Assembly: GCA_965279075.1 (NCBI GenBank)
Contig: CBDIHI010000009.1
Span: forward strand, 367,926 to 431,925
Source: SZAS-79 sp965279075
GTDB taxonomy: Bacteria; Pseudomonadota; Gammaproteobacteria; Burkholderiales; SG8-39
DNA length: 64,000 bases
Direction: 5' to 3'
A program made the position numbers and the translations under genes. The notes below the pieces were generated by a model. The model saw nothing but the letters and a program-made list of their open reading frames with translations. It did no database searches and had not been told where the DNA came from. Positions 1-8,120 of this stretch are shown piece by piece. The stretch's first letter is position 1, and each line of letters opens with the position of its first letter.

Positions 1-531
1 ACGCTGCTGATCGAGGCCGCCGCCCTGGCGCTCAACGAACCGCCGGGCGCAGGGCGCAACTTCGGCTTCGAGAAGCTGCTGACCTTCGACCTCAAGGCCT
101 GGAACCGCGTGAAGGACGGCCGCCCGCCCAGGAACAAGATCCGCCCGGCGCTCTTCGCCAGCGACATCGAACAGCGCGCGGTCGACAGCGCGAAGAAGAA
201 CCTGATGGCCTCGGGTTTCTGGGACCTCGTCCGCCTGCAGCGCGCCGACGTGCTGCGCGTCGAGGCGCCGGCCCCGGCCGGCGTCATGGTCGCCAACCCG
301 CCGTACGGCGAGCGGTTGTCCGACCGGGAGCAGCTGGGCGAGTTCTACCCGCAGCTCGGCAATGCGCTGAAACAGCGCTTCGCCGGCTGGCGCTGCCATT
401 TCTTCACGTCGGACCTCCGCATGGCCAAGATGATCCGGCTGTCGCCGAGCAAGCGCGTGCCGCTCTTCAACGGCGCGCTGGAGTGCCGGCTGTTCGAGTT
501 CGTGGTGGTGGCGGGGTCGAACCGGAAGTAA
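1..531 (+). CDS. rlmL: Class I SAM-dependent 23S rRNA guanine-N2 methyltransferase, 3' part (RlmL/YcbY N-terminal type)
   Basis: The reading frame is open from the first base, so the 5' end lies outside the window; 176 codons remain. The visible part begins with TLLIEAA, which in this family directly follows the SAM-binding DP-CGSG motif. It then carries the catalytic NPPYGER motif (near base 297), diagnostic of N2-guanine methyltransferases. By family knowledge it methylates 23S rRNA (G2445 in E. coli), normally with an N-terminal THUMP domain that is not visible here. The C terminus matches the end of the methyltransferase domain, so this looks like the shorter, single-domain form without the RlmK half found in enterobacteria. 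The exact rRNA target is inferred. Confidence 0.8.
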   Translation, partial: TLLIEAAALALNEPPGAGRNFGFEKLLTFDLKAWNRVKDGRPPRNKIRPALFASDIEQRAVDSAKKNLMASGFWDLVRLQRADVLRVEAPAPAGVMVANPPYGERLSDREQLGEFYPQLGNALKQRFAGWRCHFFTSDLRMAKMIRLSPSKRVPLFNGALECRLFEFVVVAGSNRK

Positions 532-535
532 CGGC

Positions 536-1039
536 TCAGGCGCCGCTGGCGGCGCTCTTCGCGAGCAGCGCGCTCCTGCGTGCGAGGCTTTCCGGGGGCC
601 AGTAGAAATTCCGGTCGTAGTACCCCGGCACCGACGGCATGCCTGGGGGCAGGACGACCCAGGGTTGCTTGGACGCGGTGAAGATATGGAGGTCCGGCGG
701 CAGGTGGTCCGGCTGGTCCAGCGTGCCCACCCGCACGAAGCGCACGAGCGGACCGGCTCCGGCGTAATTGCTCCACAGCGCGATCCGGCACTTGGGACAG
801 CGGGCGATCTTCTGGCCTTTTCCGCTCTCCGACGGGGTATCGACGATTTCGGGCTCGCCCGCCAGCAGCGTCACGCGGTCGGCCTCGATCATGGCGTTCA
901 GCGCATACGAGGCGCCGCTGGCCCGCTGGCACCAGCGGCAGTGGCAGCAATGCACGAAGAGCGGTGCGCTTGCGAGCTGGTAGCGTACGGTTCGGCAGTC
1001 GCAGCCCCCTTCGAGCGGGTACAGGTCTGGTGGCGGCAT
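536..1039 (-). CDS. GFA (glutathione-dependent formaldehyde-activating enzyme-like) family protein
   Basis: A 167-residue protein of the GFA/CENP-V fold. The zinc-binding cysteines are all present: Cys13 and Cys15 (GCDC), the CCHCRWCQ cluster at residues 31-38, and CPKC at residues 81-84. Family members of this length are usually annotated as GFA proteins, but few have a proven substrate, so glutathione-formaldehyde activity is only a family label. It is convergent with the methyltransferase gene, with 4 bases between the stops, and lies just downstream of arfB on the same strand (17 bases). Confidence 0.85.
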   Translation of the reverse strand: MPPPDLYPLEGGCDCRTVRYQLASAPLFVHCCHCRWCQRASGASYALNAMIEADRVTLLAGEPEIVDTPSESGKGQKIARCPKCRIALWSNYAGAGPLVRFVRVGTLDQPDHLPPDLHIFTASKQPWVVLPPGMPSVPGYYDRNFYWPPESLARRSALLAKSAASGA

Positions 1040-1056
1040 ACGATTCTCCTCCCGGG

Positions 1057-1464
1057 TCAGTCGACGACCTTGCCCCGCAGCGCCTTGATTTTCCCGCGCA
1101 GGACCTTGCCCTCGACGCGCTTGCGTTTCGCGCTGCGGCTGGGCTTGGTCGGCCGGCGCTTCTTGGGCACGAAGGCCGCCCCGCGGACCAGCTCGTGGAG
1201 GCGCTCGAGCGCCTCCGCCCGGTTCATGTCCTGGCTGCGGTGCTGCTGGGCCTTGATGACGACGATCCCGGTGCGGGTGATGCGCTGGTCGGAGAGCCGC
1301 AGCAGCCGCTCCTTGACCGAGTCCGGCAGCGACGAGGCGCGCACGTCGAACCGCAGGTGGATCGCGTTGGAGACCTTGTTTACGTTCTGGCCCCCCGCAC
1401 CCTGCGCGCGCACGGCGGTGATCTCGACCTCGCTCTCGGGGATGAGGATGTCGTCGTCCTGCAT
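1057..1464 (-). CDS. arfB: Alternative ribosome-rescue factor ArfB (peptidyl-tRNA hydrolase, YaeJ)
   Basis: A 135-residue class I release-factor-like protein. It has the RAQGAGGQNVNK block with the catalytic GGQ motif (near residues 22-24) and a basic C-terminal tail (KRRPTKPSRSAKRKR) that in this family enters the empty mRNA channel. It hydrolyses peptidyl-tRNA on ribosomes stalled without a stop codon. The frame is open well upstream, but that extension is a low-complexity shadow of the next gene. I chose the ATG giving MQDDDILIP because it places the conserved IPESEVEITA block at the N terminus, as in E. coli YaeJ. Confidence 0.93.
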   Translation of the reverse strand: MQDDDILIPESEVEITAVRAQGAGGQNVNKVSNAIHLRFDVRASSLPDSVKERLLRLSDQRITRTGIVVIKAQQHRSQDMNRAEALERLHELVRGAAFVPKKRRPTKPSRSAKRKRVEGKVLRGKIKALRGKVVD

Positions 1465-1469
1465 GGTCC

Positions 1470-1748
1470 CTACTTCGCCTTGCTCTCCATGCCTTTCTTC
1501 AGGAGCTCGGCAACGACGGCGTTGAGGTCGCCCTCGCGGGCCTCGGCGAGCTTGTGGAGCTTCGCCACCAGTTCCTCGTTCAGCTTCACGGCGAACGGCA
1601 CGAGGCCCGCCGCGCGGTCGAGCTCGCGCTGCTCGCGCCGGCTGGGCGCGGCGGCGGGGGCCTTGCCAAACGCGCCGCCCGCGCCGGGGACGCCGGCCTG
1701 GGGCTTCAGGCGCAGGCCCTTGAGTTTCTCGAGATCGGTCTTCTTCAT
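1470..1748 (-). CDS. Small hypothetical protein with a ribbon-helix-helix-like C-terminal half
   Basis: A 92-residue protein that I do not recognise as a named family. The first 45 residues are rich in Lys, Ala, Gly and Pro. Residues 50-87 (LVPFAVKLNEELVAKLHKLAE and following) resemble a beta-strand plus two amphipathic helices, as in Arc/CopG-type ribbon-helix-helix proteins. It lies 5 bases upstream of arfB on the same strand, so the two are probably co-transcribed. A DNA-binding or dimerisation role is only an inference from this weak resemblance. Confidence 0.6.
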   Translation of the reverse strand: MKKTDLEKLKGLRLKPQAGVPGAGGAFGKAPAAAPSRREQRELDRAAGLVPFAVKLNEELVAKLHKLAEAREGDLNAVVAELLKKGMESKAK

Positions 1749-1835
1749 GCAACACCTCTGAATTTCAAAGATTTATTTCAAAAGTCGGCTACTGGAGCGG
1801 CTTTCCGGCCAATCCCGATAGTGTTTTTGTAATAC

Positions 1836-1866
1836 AAAAACGCCGGGAGACGCCGAGGCGTCTCCC
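1836..1866 (-). terminator. Intrinsic terminator downstream of pilU
   Basis: Perfect 9-bp inverted repeat GGGAGACGC / GCGTCTCCC (1845-1853 and 1858-1866) with a 4-base loop. On the minus strand it is followed within a few bases by TTTTT (1840-1836). It lies 24 bases past the pilU stop and should end the pilTU transcript. Confidence 0.85.
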
Positions 1867-1889
1867 GTGGTCCTGCATGGATCGCCGCC

Positions 1890-3026
1890 TCAGACGATGT
1901 CCAGGTGCTGGATCCCGTCGTTGAGGTCGCGGCTCTTGGAGCCCTTGCCGTTCAGCTTGATGTTGAGGCGCACCTCGTTGGTCGAGTCGGCGAAGCGCAG
2001 CGCGTCCTCGTAGCTGATGCGGTCGGCCTCGTGCAGGTCGAAGAGGGCCTGGTCGAAGGTCTGCATGCCGAGTTCCCGCGACTTCTTCATGATCTCCTTG
2101 ATGCCGGTGATCTCGCCCTTGAAGATCAGGTCGGAGATCAGCGGGGAGTTCAGCAGCACCTCGACCGCGGCCGCGCGGCCCTTGCCTTCCTTCAGCGGGA
2201 TCAGGCGCTGCGACACCACGGCCTTCAGGTTCAGCGACAGGTCCATCAGCAGCTGGTGGCGCCTTTCCTCGGGGAAGAAGTTGATGATCCGGTCGAGCGC
2301 CTGGTTGGAGTTGTTGGCGTGCAGCGTGCCCAGGGCCAGGTGGCCGGTCTCGGCGAACGCGATGGCGTGCTCCATGACTTCCGCCTCGCGGATCTCGCCG
2401 ATCAGGATCACGTCGGGCGCCTGGCGCAGCGTGTTCTTGAGCGCGGCCTCCCAGGAGTCCGTGTCCACGCCGACCTCTCGCTGCGTGATGACGCAGTTGC
2501 GGTGCGGGTGCACGTACTCGACCGGGTCCTCGATCGTGATGATGTGGCCGTGCGAGTTGGCGTTCCGGTAGCCGATCATCGCGGCAAGGGAGGTCGACTT
2601 GCCCGAGCCCGTGCCGCCGACGAACAGCACAAGCCCGCGCTTGGTCATGATCACGTCCTTGAGGACGGGCGGCAGCTTCAGGTCGTCGAACTCGGGGATC
2701 GAGGTGGTGATGGTCCGCATGATCATGCCGACCTTCTGCATCTGGATGAAGGCGTTCACGCGGAAGCGCCCGATGCCGGCCGGGCTGATCGCGAAGTTGC
2801 ACTCCTTCGTCGCCTCGAACTGGGCGGCCTGCTTGTCGTTCATGACGGCGCGCGCGAGCATCGCCGTGTGCTGGGAGGTCAGCGCCTGCTGCGACAGCGG
2901 CTGCATCTTGCCGTCGCCCTTCATCGCCGGCGGGAAGCCCTCGGTGATGAACAGGTCCGAGCCCTTCTTCGAGAGCATGACCCGCAGCAGGTCGTAGATG
3001 AATTTTGTTGCCTGTTCGCTTTCCAT
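1890..3026 (-). CDS. pilU: Type IV pilus twitching motility ATPase PilU
   Basis: A 378-residue GSPII/PilT-like AAA+ ATPase, the PilT paralogue that assists pilus retraction at the inner membrane. The Walker A motif is GGTGSGKS (residues 137-144). It is followed by an aspartate box (ITIEDPVEYVH), Walker B (DVILIGEIRE) and a His box (GHLALGTLHA). The N terminus matches the PilT/PilU PAS-like domain (KGSDLFITEGFPP). Compared with PilT it has the extended C terminus typical of PilU. It starts 10 bases after pilT, so the two form one operon, and an intrinsic terminator follows. Confidence 0.96.
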   Translation of the reverse strand: MESEQATKFIYDLLRVMLSKKGSDLFITEGFPPAMKGDGKMQPLSQQALTSQHTAMLARAVMNDKQAAQFEATKECNFAISPAGIGRFRVNAFIQMQKVGMIMRTITTSIPEFDDLKLPPVLKDVIMTKRGLVLFVGGTGSGKSTSLAAMIGYRNANSHGHIITIEDPVEYVHPHRNCVITQREVGVDTDSWEAALKNTLRQAPDVILIGEIREAEVMEHAIAFAETGHLALGTLHANNSNQALDRIINFFPEERRHQLLMDLSLNLKAVVSQRLIPLKEGKGRAAAVEVLLNSPLISDLIFKGEITGIKEIMKKSRELGMQTFDQALFDLHEADRISYEDALRFADSTNEVRLNIKLNGKGSKSRDLNDGIQHLDIV

Positions 3027-3036
3027 GGCCGGCTCC

Positions 3037-4080
3037 CTATCCCGCGAAGGTGTCTTTGTTGGCGGCCTTGCTGCGCGCTTCGGCGACCGAGATGACGTTG
3101 CGCTTCACCAGGTCCGTCAGGTTCTGGTCGAGCGTCTGCATGCCCATCTGCGCGCCGGTCTGGATCGCGGAATACATCTGCGCGATCTTGGCCTCGCGGA
3201 TCAGGTTGTTGATCGCGGGCGTGCCGATCATGATCTCATGCGCGGCGACCCGGCCGCCGCCGTCCTTCGTCTTGAGCAGCGTCTGCGAGATGATCGCGCG
3301 AAGCGAAGTCGAGATCATCGCGCGCACCATGTCCTTTTCGGCCGCCGGGAATACGTCGATGATCCGGTCGATCGTCTTCGCGGCCGACGAGGTGTGCAGC
3401 GTGCCGAACACCAGGTGGCCCGTCTCGGCGCCCGACAGCGCGAGGCGGATGGTCTCGAGGTCGCGCATCTCGCCCACCAGGATCACGTCCGGGTCTTCGC
3501 GCAGCGCGGAGCGCAATGCGTTCGAGAACGACAGGGTATGCGGCCCCACTTCGCGCTGGTTGATCAGGCACTTCTTCGATTCGTGCACGAACTCGATCGG
3601 GTCCTCGATCGTTAGGATGTGGCCTTCCTCGGTCTCGTTCTTGTGGTTGACCATTGCGGCGAGCGTGGTCGACTTGCCCGATCCGGTCGGGCCGGTCACG
3701 AGCACCACGCCCCTCGGGTAATCGGAAATATCCTTGAAGATCTTCGGCGCTTTCAGGTCCTCCAGCGACAGGATCTTGGAGGGGATCACCCGCAGCACCG
3801 CCGCCGCGCCGCGCTGCTGCACGAACGCGTTGACGCGGAAGCGCGCGAGGTTCGGGATCGCGAACGAGAAGTCGCACTCGAGATTCTCCTCGTAGAACTT
3901 CCTCTGCCCGTCGTTCATGATGTCGTAGATCATCCCGTGCACGTCCTTGTGCTCCATCGCCGGGAGGTTGATCCGCTTCACGTCGCCGTGCACGCGGATC
4001 ATCGGCGGCACGCCCGAGGACAGGTGCAGGTCTGAAGCCTTGTTCTTGACTACGAAGGCGAGCAGCTCGGTCAGATCCAT
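3037..4080 (-). CDS. pilT: Type IV pilus retraction ATPase PilT
   Basis: A 347-residue hexameric retraction ATPase for type IV pili. The N-terminal domain has the KASDLHLSSGVPPMIR motif. Walker A is GPTGSGKS (residues 130-137), followed by the Asp box LTIEDPIEFVH, Walker B PDVILVGEMRD and the His box GHLVFGTLHT. The AIRNLIRE-type retraction motif appears as AINNLIREAKIAQ near residue 270. Length and start are canonical. It is divergent from yggS with 80 bases between start codons, an arrangement widespread in Betaproteobacteria. Confidence 0.97.
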   Translation of the reverse strand: MDLTELLAFVVKNKASDLHLSSGVPPMIRVHGDVKRINLPAMEHKDVHGMIYDIMNDGQRKFYEENLECDFSFAIPNLARFRVNAFVQQRGAAAVLRVIPSKILSLEDLKAPKIFKDISDYPRGVVLVTGPTGSGKSTTLAAMVNHKNETEEGHILTIEDPIEFVHESKKCLINQREVGPHTLSFSNALRSALREDPDVILVGEMRDLETIRLALSGAETGHLVFGTLHTSSAAKTIDRIIDVFPAAEKDMVRAMISTSLRAIISQTLLKTKDGGGRVAAHEIMIGTPAINNLIREAKIAQMYSAIQTGAQMGMQTLDQNLTDLVKRNVISVAEARSKAANKDTFAG

Positions 4081-4160
4081 TACAATTCCCCCGGGGAGAA
4101 GGTGAGGCGGAAAGCAGGCGCGTAACGCCTGGGATGCGCGGGAAACGCAGGTGGAAAATT

Positions 4161-4874
4161 ATGGCGGCAATCAATGATAACTTGCAAGCTGTCGCCGCGC
4201 GCATCCGCGAGGCCGCGCGCGCGGCCGGACGCGATTCGTCGATGGTCAGCCTGCTCCCGGTCAGCAAGACCCAGCCCGCGTCGGCGATCGCGTCGGCTTT
4301 CGCCGCCGGGATGCGCAGTTTCGGCGAGAACTACGTGCAGGAAGCGCTCGACAAGCAGGCCGAACTCGCCGCCTCCGGGCTCGCCCCGGGCGCCCTGTGG
4401 CACCTCATCGGCCCGCTCCAGAGCAACAAGACCCGCGTCGTCGCGCACGCCTTCGACTGGGTGCAGACCATCGAGCGCGAGAAGGTCGCGCGCCGCCTGT
4501 CGGAGGCGCGCCCCGAGGGCCTGCCGCCGCTCAACGTGCTGATCCAGGTGAATGTTTCCGGCGAGGCCACCAAGAGCGGCGTGGCGCCGGGCGAAGCGGA
4601 GGCGCTGGCGTGTGAGGTCGCGAAGCTCCCGCGCCTGAAGCTGCGCGGGCTGATGGCGATCCCGGAGCCCACCGACGACCGTGCAGTCCAGCTGGAGCGT
4701 TTTCGCACCGTGCGCGAGCTCTTCGACCGGCTGAACGAGGCCGGTTTCGGCCTCGACACGCTGTCGATGGGCATGTCCCAGGACCTCGATGCGGCGATCG
4801 CCGAGGGGTCCACAATGGTGCGCGTTGGCACCGCCATATTCGGCGAGAGAACCAGGGCAAAGGCGGCAGCATGA
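4161..4874 (+). CDS. yggS: PLP homeostasis protein YggS (PLPBP/PROSC family)
   Basis: A 237-residue fold-III PLP-binding protein that buffers pyridoxal phosphate and affects amino-acid pools; it has no known catalytic reaction. The PLP lysine lies in LLPVSKTQPA (Lys36). The phosphate-binding C-terminal motif LSMGMSQDLDAAIAEGST is present. I chose the ATG at 4161 (MAAINDN, with GGTGG upstream) rather than an ATG 27 bases earlier, because it gives the family-typical N terminus. The last bases overlap proC (ATGA), so the genes are translationally coupled. Confidence 0.94.
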   Translation: MAAINDNLQAVAARIREAARAAGRDSSMVSLLPVSKTQPASAIASAFAAGMRSFGENYVQEALDKQAELAASGLAPGALWHLIGPLQSNKTRVVAHAFDWVQTIEREKVARRLSEARPEGLPPLNVLIQVNVSGEATKSGVAPGEAEALACEVAKLPRLKLRGLMAIPEPTDDRAVQLERFRTVRELFDRLNEAGFGLDTLSMGMSQDLDAAIAEGSTMVRVGTAIFGERTRAKAAA

Positions 4875-5683
4875 AAATCGCATTCCTCGGCGGCGGCAAC
4901 ATGGCCGGCGCCCTGATCGGGGGCTTGCTGGCCAGGGGCTATGCGGCCGGCGACCTCTCGGTCGTCGAAGTCGTGCCGCAGGCGAGGGACAGCCTCGTCG
5001 CGCGCTACAAGGTCCACGTGAGCGCCGCGCCGGATGCGGTGACGCTTTCGGCCGATACGGTGGTCCTGGCGGTCAAGCCCCAGGACATGCGTGCCGCCGT
5101 CGCGCCCCTGGCGGGCCGGCTGAAAGAACAACTGGTGGTCAGCATCGCCGCGGGGATCCGGCTCGACGACCTCTCGCGCTGGCTCGGCGGGCATGCGCGG
5201 CTGGTACGCGTGATGCCGAACACGCCCGCGCTGGTGGGCGAGGGCATGGCGGGGCTGTTCGCGCGGCCGGAGGTCAGCAAGGAAGAGTGCGACCGCGCCG
5301 CAGCCATCCTCGGCGCGGTAGGCAAGACCGTGTGGGTCGCGGACGAGGCGCTGATCGACCCCGTGACCGCCGTGTCCGGCAGCGGCCCGGCCTATGTGTT
5401 CTATTTCATCGAGGCGCTGGAGAAATCCGGCATTGCGCTCGGCCTCGCCCCCGAGGCCGCACGCGCGCTTGCCCTCCAGACCTTCGTCGGCGCGGCCAAG
5501 CTCGCGGCCGAAAGCCCGGACGCGCCCGGCGTGCTGCGCGAGCGCGTGACGTCCAAGGGCGGCACGACCGAAGCCGCGCTCAAGGTGTTTGCCGCGGAAG
5601 ACATCGCCGGCGGCATTGGCCGCGCGCTCAAGGCGGCGAGCGACCGCGGCGCCGAGCTGGGCCGCCTGATGGGAAAGGACTGA
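4871..5683 (+). CDS. proC: Pyrroline-5-carboxylate reductase
   Basis: A 270-residue enzyme that reduces 1-pyrroline-5-carboxylate to proline with NAD(P)H in the cytoplasm. The N-terminal Rossmann motif is FLGGGNMAGALIGG, the middle carries the VKPQDM signature, and the C-terminal dimerisation domain has TSKGGTTEAALK. Length is normal. It overlaps yggS by 4 bases and is followed 3 bases later by yggT, a conserved proteobacterial operon. Confidence 0.97.
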   Translation: MKIAFLGGGNMAGALIGGLLARGYAAGDLSVVEVVPQARDSLVARYKVHVSAAPDAVTLSADTVVLAVKPQDMRAAVAPLAGRLKEQLVVSIAAGIRLDDLSRWLGGHARLVRVMPNTPALVGEGMAGLFARPEVSKEECDRAAAILGAVGKTVWVADEALIDPVTAVSGSGPAYVFYFIEALEKSGIALGLAPEAARALALQTFVGAAKLAAESPDAPGVLRERVTSKGGTTEAALKVFAAEDIAGGIGRALKAASDRGAELGRLMGKD

Positions 5684-5686
5684 CCC

Positions 5687-6259
5687 ATGGTTGCGCAGAT
5701 CCTCGAGTTCCTGGTCGACACCGTCTCCGCATTCTTCGTGTTCCTGCTGCTCGCGCGCTTCCATTTCCAGTGGCTGCGCGTGCCGTTCCGCAATCCCGCG
5801 GGGGAGTTCATCCTCGGCCTGACCAGCTGGATGGTGATGCCGGTGCGCCGCGTGATTCCCGGCCTCGCCGGCATCGACCTGCCGACGCTGCTGCTCGCGT
5901 GGGCCTGGCAGGTCGCCACGCTGGCGATCATCCAGGCGCTGCGTGGCATCGACTTCTCCGGCGCACCGGGGATAGCGTTCGCGGTGCTCGGGGGCCTCGC
6001 GCTGTTCGACCTCGTGCGCTTCAGCGTCTATATCCTGATCTTCGCGCTGATCGTGCAGGCGGTCCTTTCGTGGACCAACCCGCACACGCCGCTCGGGGGC
6101 GTGTTCGACGCGATGGTGCGGCCGTTCCTGCGCCCGATCCGGCGGTTCGTGCCGCTGATCGGGAACATCGACCTCTCGCCGCTGGTGCTGCTGGTCGTGC
6201 TGCAGGTGCTGCTGATCCCGCTCGCCTACGGGCGGGCGATGTTCGCGGGGATCTTCTGA
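5687..6259 (+). CDS. yggT: YggT family membrane protein
   Basis: A 190-residue integral membrane protein with two YGGT repeats. The first has hydrophobic helices near residues 5-30 and 60-85; the second covers about 105-185 and contains the signature TNPHTPLGGVFDAMVRPFLRPIRR. Family members are linked to osmotic tolerance, cell division or SepF/FtsZ neighbourhoods, but no biochemical activity is firmly established. It is cotranscribed with proC (3-base gap) and its stop overlaps the next reading frame. Confidence 0.92.
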   Translation: MVAQILEFLVDTVSAFFVFLLLARFHFQWLRVPFRNPAGEFILGLTSWMVMPVRRVIPGLAGIDLPTLLLAWAWQVATLAIIQALRGIDFSGAPGIAFAVLGGLALFDLVRFSVYILIFALIVQAVLSWTNPHTPLGGVFDAMVRPFLRPIRRFVPLIGNIDLSPLVLLVVLQVLLIPLAYGRAMFAGIF

Positions 6260-6549
6260 ACGCCCCAGCCTGGCATCGCACGCAGGGCGACCGGCTCCTG
6301 CTGCAGGTCCATGTCCAGCCGGGCGCCGCGCGCACCGAAGTCGCAGGATTGCACGGCGACAGCCTCAAGATCCGGCTTTCGGCCCGCCCCGTTGACGGCG
6401 AGGCCAACGCCTGCCTGGTCGAGTTCGTGGCCGAGTCGCTCGGTGTGGCCAAACGTTCCGTGACGATAGAAAGCGGTGCGACCTCGCGCAGGAAGCGCGT
6501 CGCCGTGCAATCCCCCGCACGGGGCCCGGAGGTGTTGTGGAAAGGCTGA
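6256..6549 (+). CDS. yggU: DUF167 (YggU) family protein, apparent CTG start
   Basis: About 97 residues. The core QVHVQPGAARTEVAG, the LSARPVDGEANACLVEFVAE block and the VTIESGATSRRKRV tail are the DUF167/YggU signature. No function is established for the family. There is no ATG, GTG or TTG in a sensible position. The only start that gives the family length is CTG at 6256, which overlaps the yggT stop (CTGA) exactly as ATGA couplings do. The 3' end overlaps the next gene by 13 bases. Confidence 0.85.
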   Translation: MNAPAWHRTQGDRLLLQVHVQPGAARTEVAGLHGDSLKIRLSARPVDGEANACLVEFVAESLGVAKRSVTIESGATSRRKRVAVQSPARGPEVLWKG

Positions 6550-8120
6550 GCGCCGAAGTGCGCTTCGACTATCCACCGGTCGAGCCCGGCACGGTGGGCG
6601 GCTGCCCGGTGGCGCCGGACGCGCTGGCCGGGATCAAGCGCCAGCAGACCAACCCTTCGCGCTGGGCCGGCGAGGGCTGGGCGGCTTTCGCGGCGGCGTT
6701 GCGCGCCGACGGCGTCGAGCTGTCCGAATCGATCGCCGCGCGCGGCGCCTATGCCACCGACGCAGGGGGTACCGCGTATGGGTTGCCGCACGGGGTGGTG
6801 GTGGCGCGCGGCGCCGAACAGATCGCGTCTTTGCTGCGCGCAGCGCAAAAGCATCGCGTCCCTGTCACGGTGCGTGGCGGCGGCCTGACGACCGAAGGCG
6901 AGTCGGTGGCCTTCGGCGGCGTGTTGCTGGACATGACCGGAATGAGCCGCGTGCTGCGCATCGACCGCGAATCGCTGACGGTACGCACCCAGGCCGGGAT
7001 CTTCTGGCACGGCCTCGCCGAGGAACTGCGGCGCGAAGACCTCGACTACCTGTCCGCCCCGCTCAACCTGACCTCCTCGGTCGGCGGCACGCTCGGCGTG
7101 GGCGGCATCGACGTCAATTCGCCGCGCCTGGGCTGCAGCGCCGACCAGGCCGTGGCGCTGCAGGTGGTGACGCCCACCGGCGACATCGTCGAGTGCTCGG
7201 ACACGCAGAACCCGGAACTGTTCCGCCGCATGATCCTCGGCTACGGCCAGTTCGGCGTGATCACCGAGGCCACGCTCAGGGTGCGGCCCTACACGCCGCT
7301 GCGGATGCACTACTACTACTATTCGTCGCTGCGCACTGCGATCGAGGACCTGCAGCTGCTCGACCGCAACGACGCGAGCGACTACTCGGGGATCCTCACC
7401 ATCCTCGACTGCGCGGTGAACCTGCTGGTGGCTTTCGACTCCGATGAGCGCGAGGCGGCCTTCCGCGCGAAGTGGGAGCGCCAATTGCGCGGCCATGGCG
7501 AATGGGGCTTCATGGTGCGGGCCCTCGTGCACTATGCCTTGCGCCCATGGAAGTGCGGCGAGGCATTGTTCCTGTGGAAGAGGAAGCGGGAACTCTTCCC
7601 CGAGCTGCAGCGCTCCGAATACATGCGCGACGGGAAGATGCTCGACCGCACCGTGGTCTTCTCGCGGGCGGTGTGGAATTTCTGGGGCGGCCGGCAGATG
7701 GTGATCCCGGACGTCGCGACCTCCGCGGAGAAGTTCGTCGCCGCGGTGGAGCGCGGCAACGCGGTGTGCCGCAAGTACTTCCCGGAGTACACGCTCTATT
7801 GCGTGGGCATCAGGCTGCGGCCCGAGCACCGCGAACACTACGAGATGTCCTGCATCCCGCCGGACGCCGAAGGCCGGGCCTACGGCTGCGAGTTCGAGCC
7901 GATGACCAACGGCCGCGACTACAGCCGCGACACCCTGCAGTCCTTCAAGAACGAGATCTACGACATCGGCGTCGGGCTTGGCGGCAGCTATTACCGCTTC
8001 GGCGGCATGATGAAAGGCTACATCCGCCGCGTGTTCGGCGACGAGGTGGTCGACCGCCACCTCGCGATGAAGAAGGCGGCCGACCCGGCGATGATCCTCA
8101 ACCGGGACGTCATATTCTGA
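6537..8120 (+). CDS. FAD-binding (PCMH-type) oxidoreductase, cytokinin-dehydrogenase-like
   Basis: A 527-residue flavoprotein with a GTG start. Residues about 80-280 form an FAD_binding_4 domain with VTVRGGGLTTEG (from residue 111), SSVGGTLGVGGI and GYGQFGVITEATL. These resemble plant cytokinin dehydrogenases and related carbohydrate or alditol oxidases. The His that carries covalent FAD in the GHS motif of cytokinin dehydrogenases is replaced (Leu117), so FAD is probably non-covalent. The C-terminal half is a substrate domain with many aromatic residues; the substrate is unknown. It is the first gene of a tight three-gene module with an Fe-S protein and a geranylgeranyl-reductase-like flavoprotein, so electrons may pass to or from the ferredoxin partner rather than O2. 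Confidence 0.82.
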   Translation: MERLSAEVRFDYPPVEPGTVGGCPVAPDALAGIKRQQTNPSRWAGEGWAAFAAALRADGVELSESIAARGAYATDAGGTAYGLPHGVVVARGAEQIASLLRAAQKHRVPVTVRGGGLTTEGESVAFGGVLLDMTGMSRVLRIDRESLTVRTQAGIFWHGLAEELRREDLDYLSAPLNLTSSVGGTLGVGGIDVNSPRLGCSADQAVALQVVTPTGDIVECSDTQNPELFRRMILGYGQFGVITEATLRVRPYTPLRMHYYYYSSLRTAIEDLQLLDRNDASDYSGILTILDCAVNLLVAFDSDEREAAFRAKWERQLRGHGEWGFMVRALVHYALRPWKCGEALFLWKRKRELFPELQRSEYMRDGKMLDRTVVFSRAVWNFWGGRQMVIPDVATSAEKFVAAVERGNAVCRKYFPEYTLYCVGIRLRPEHREHYEMSCIPPDAEGRAYGCEFEPMTNGRDYSRDTLQSFKNEIYDIGVGLGGSYYRFGGMMKGYIRRVFGDEVVDRHLAMKKAADPAMILNRDVIF

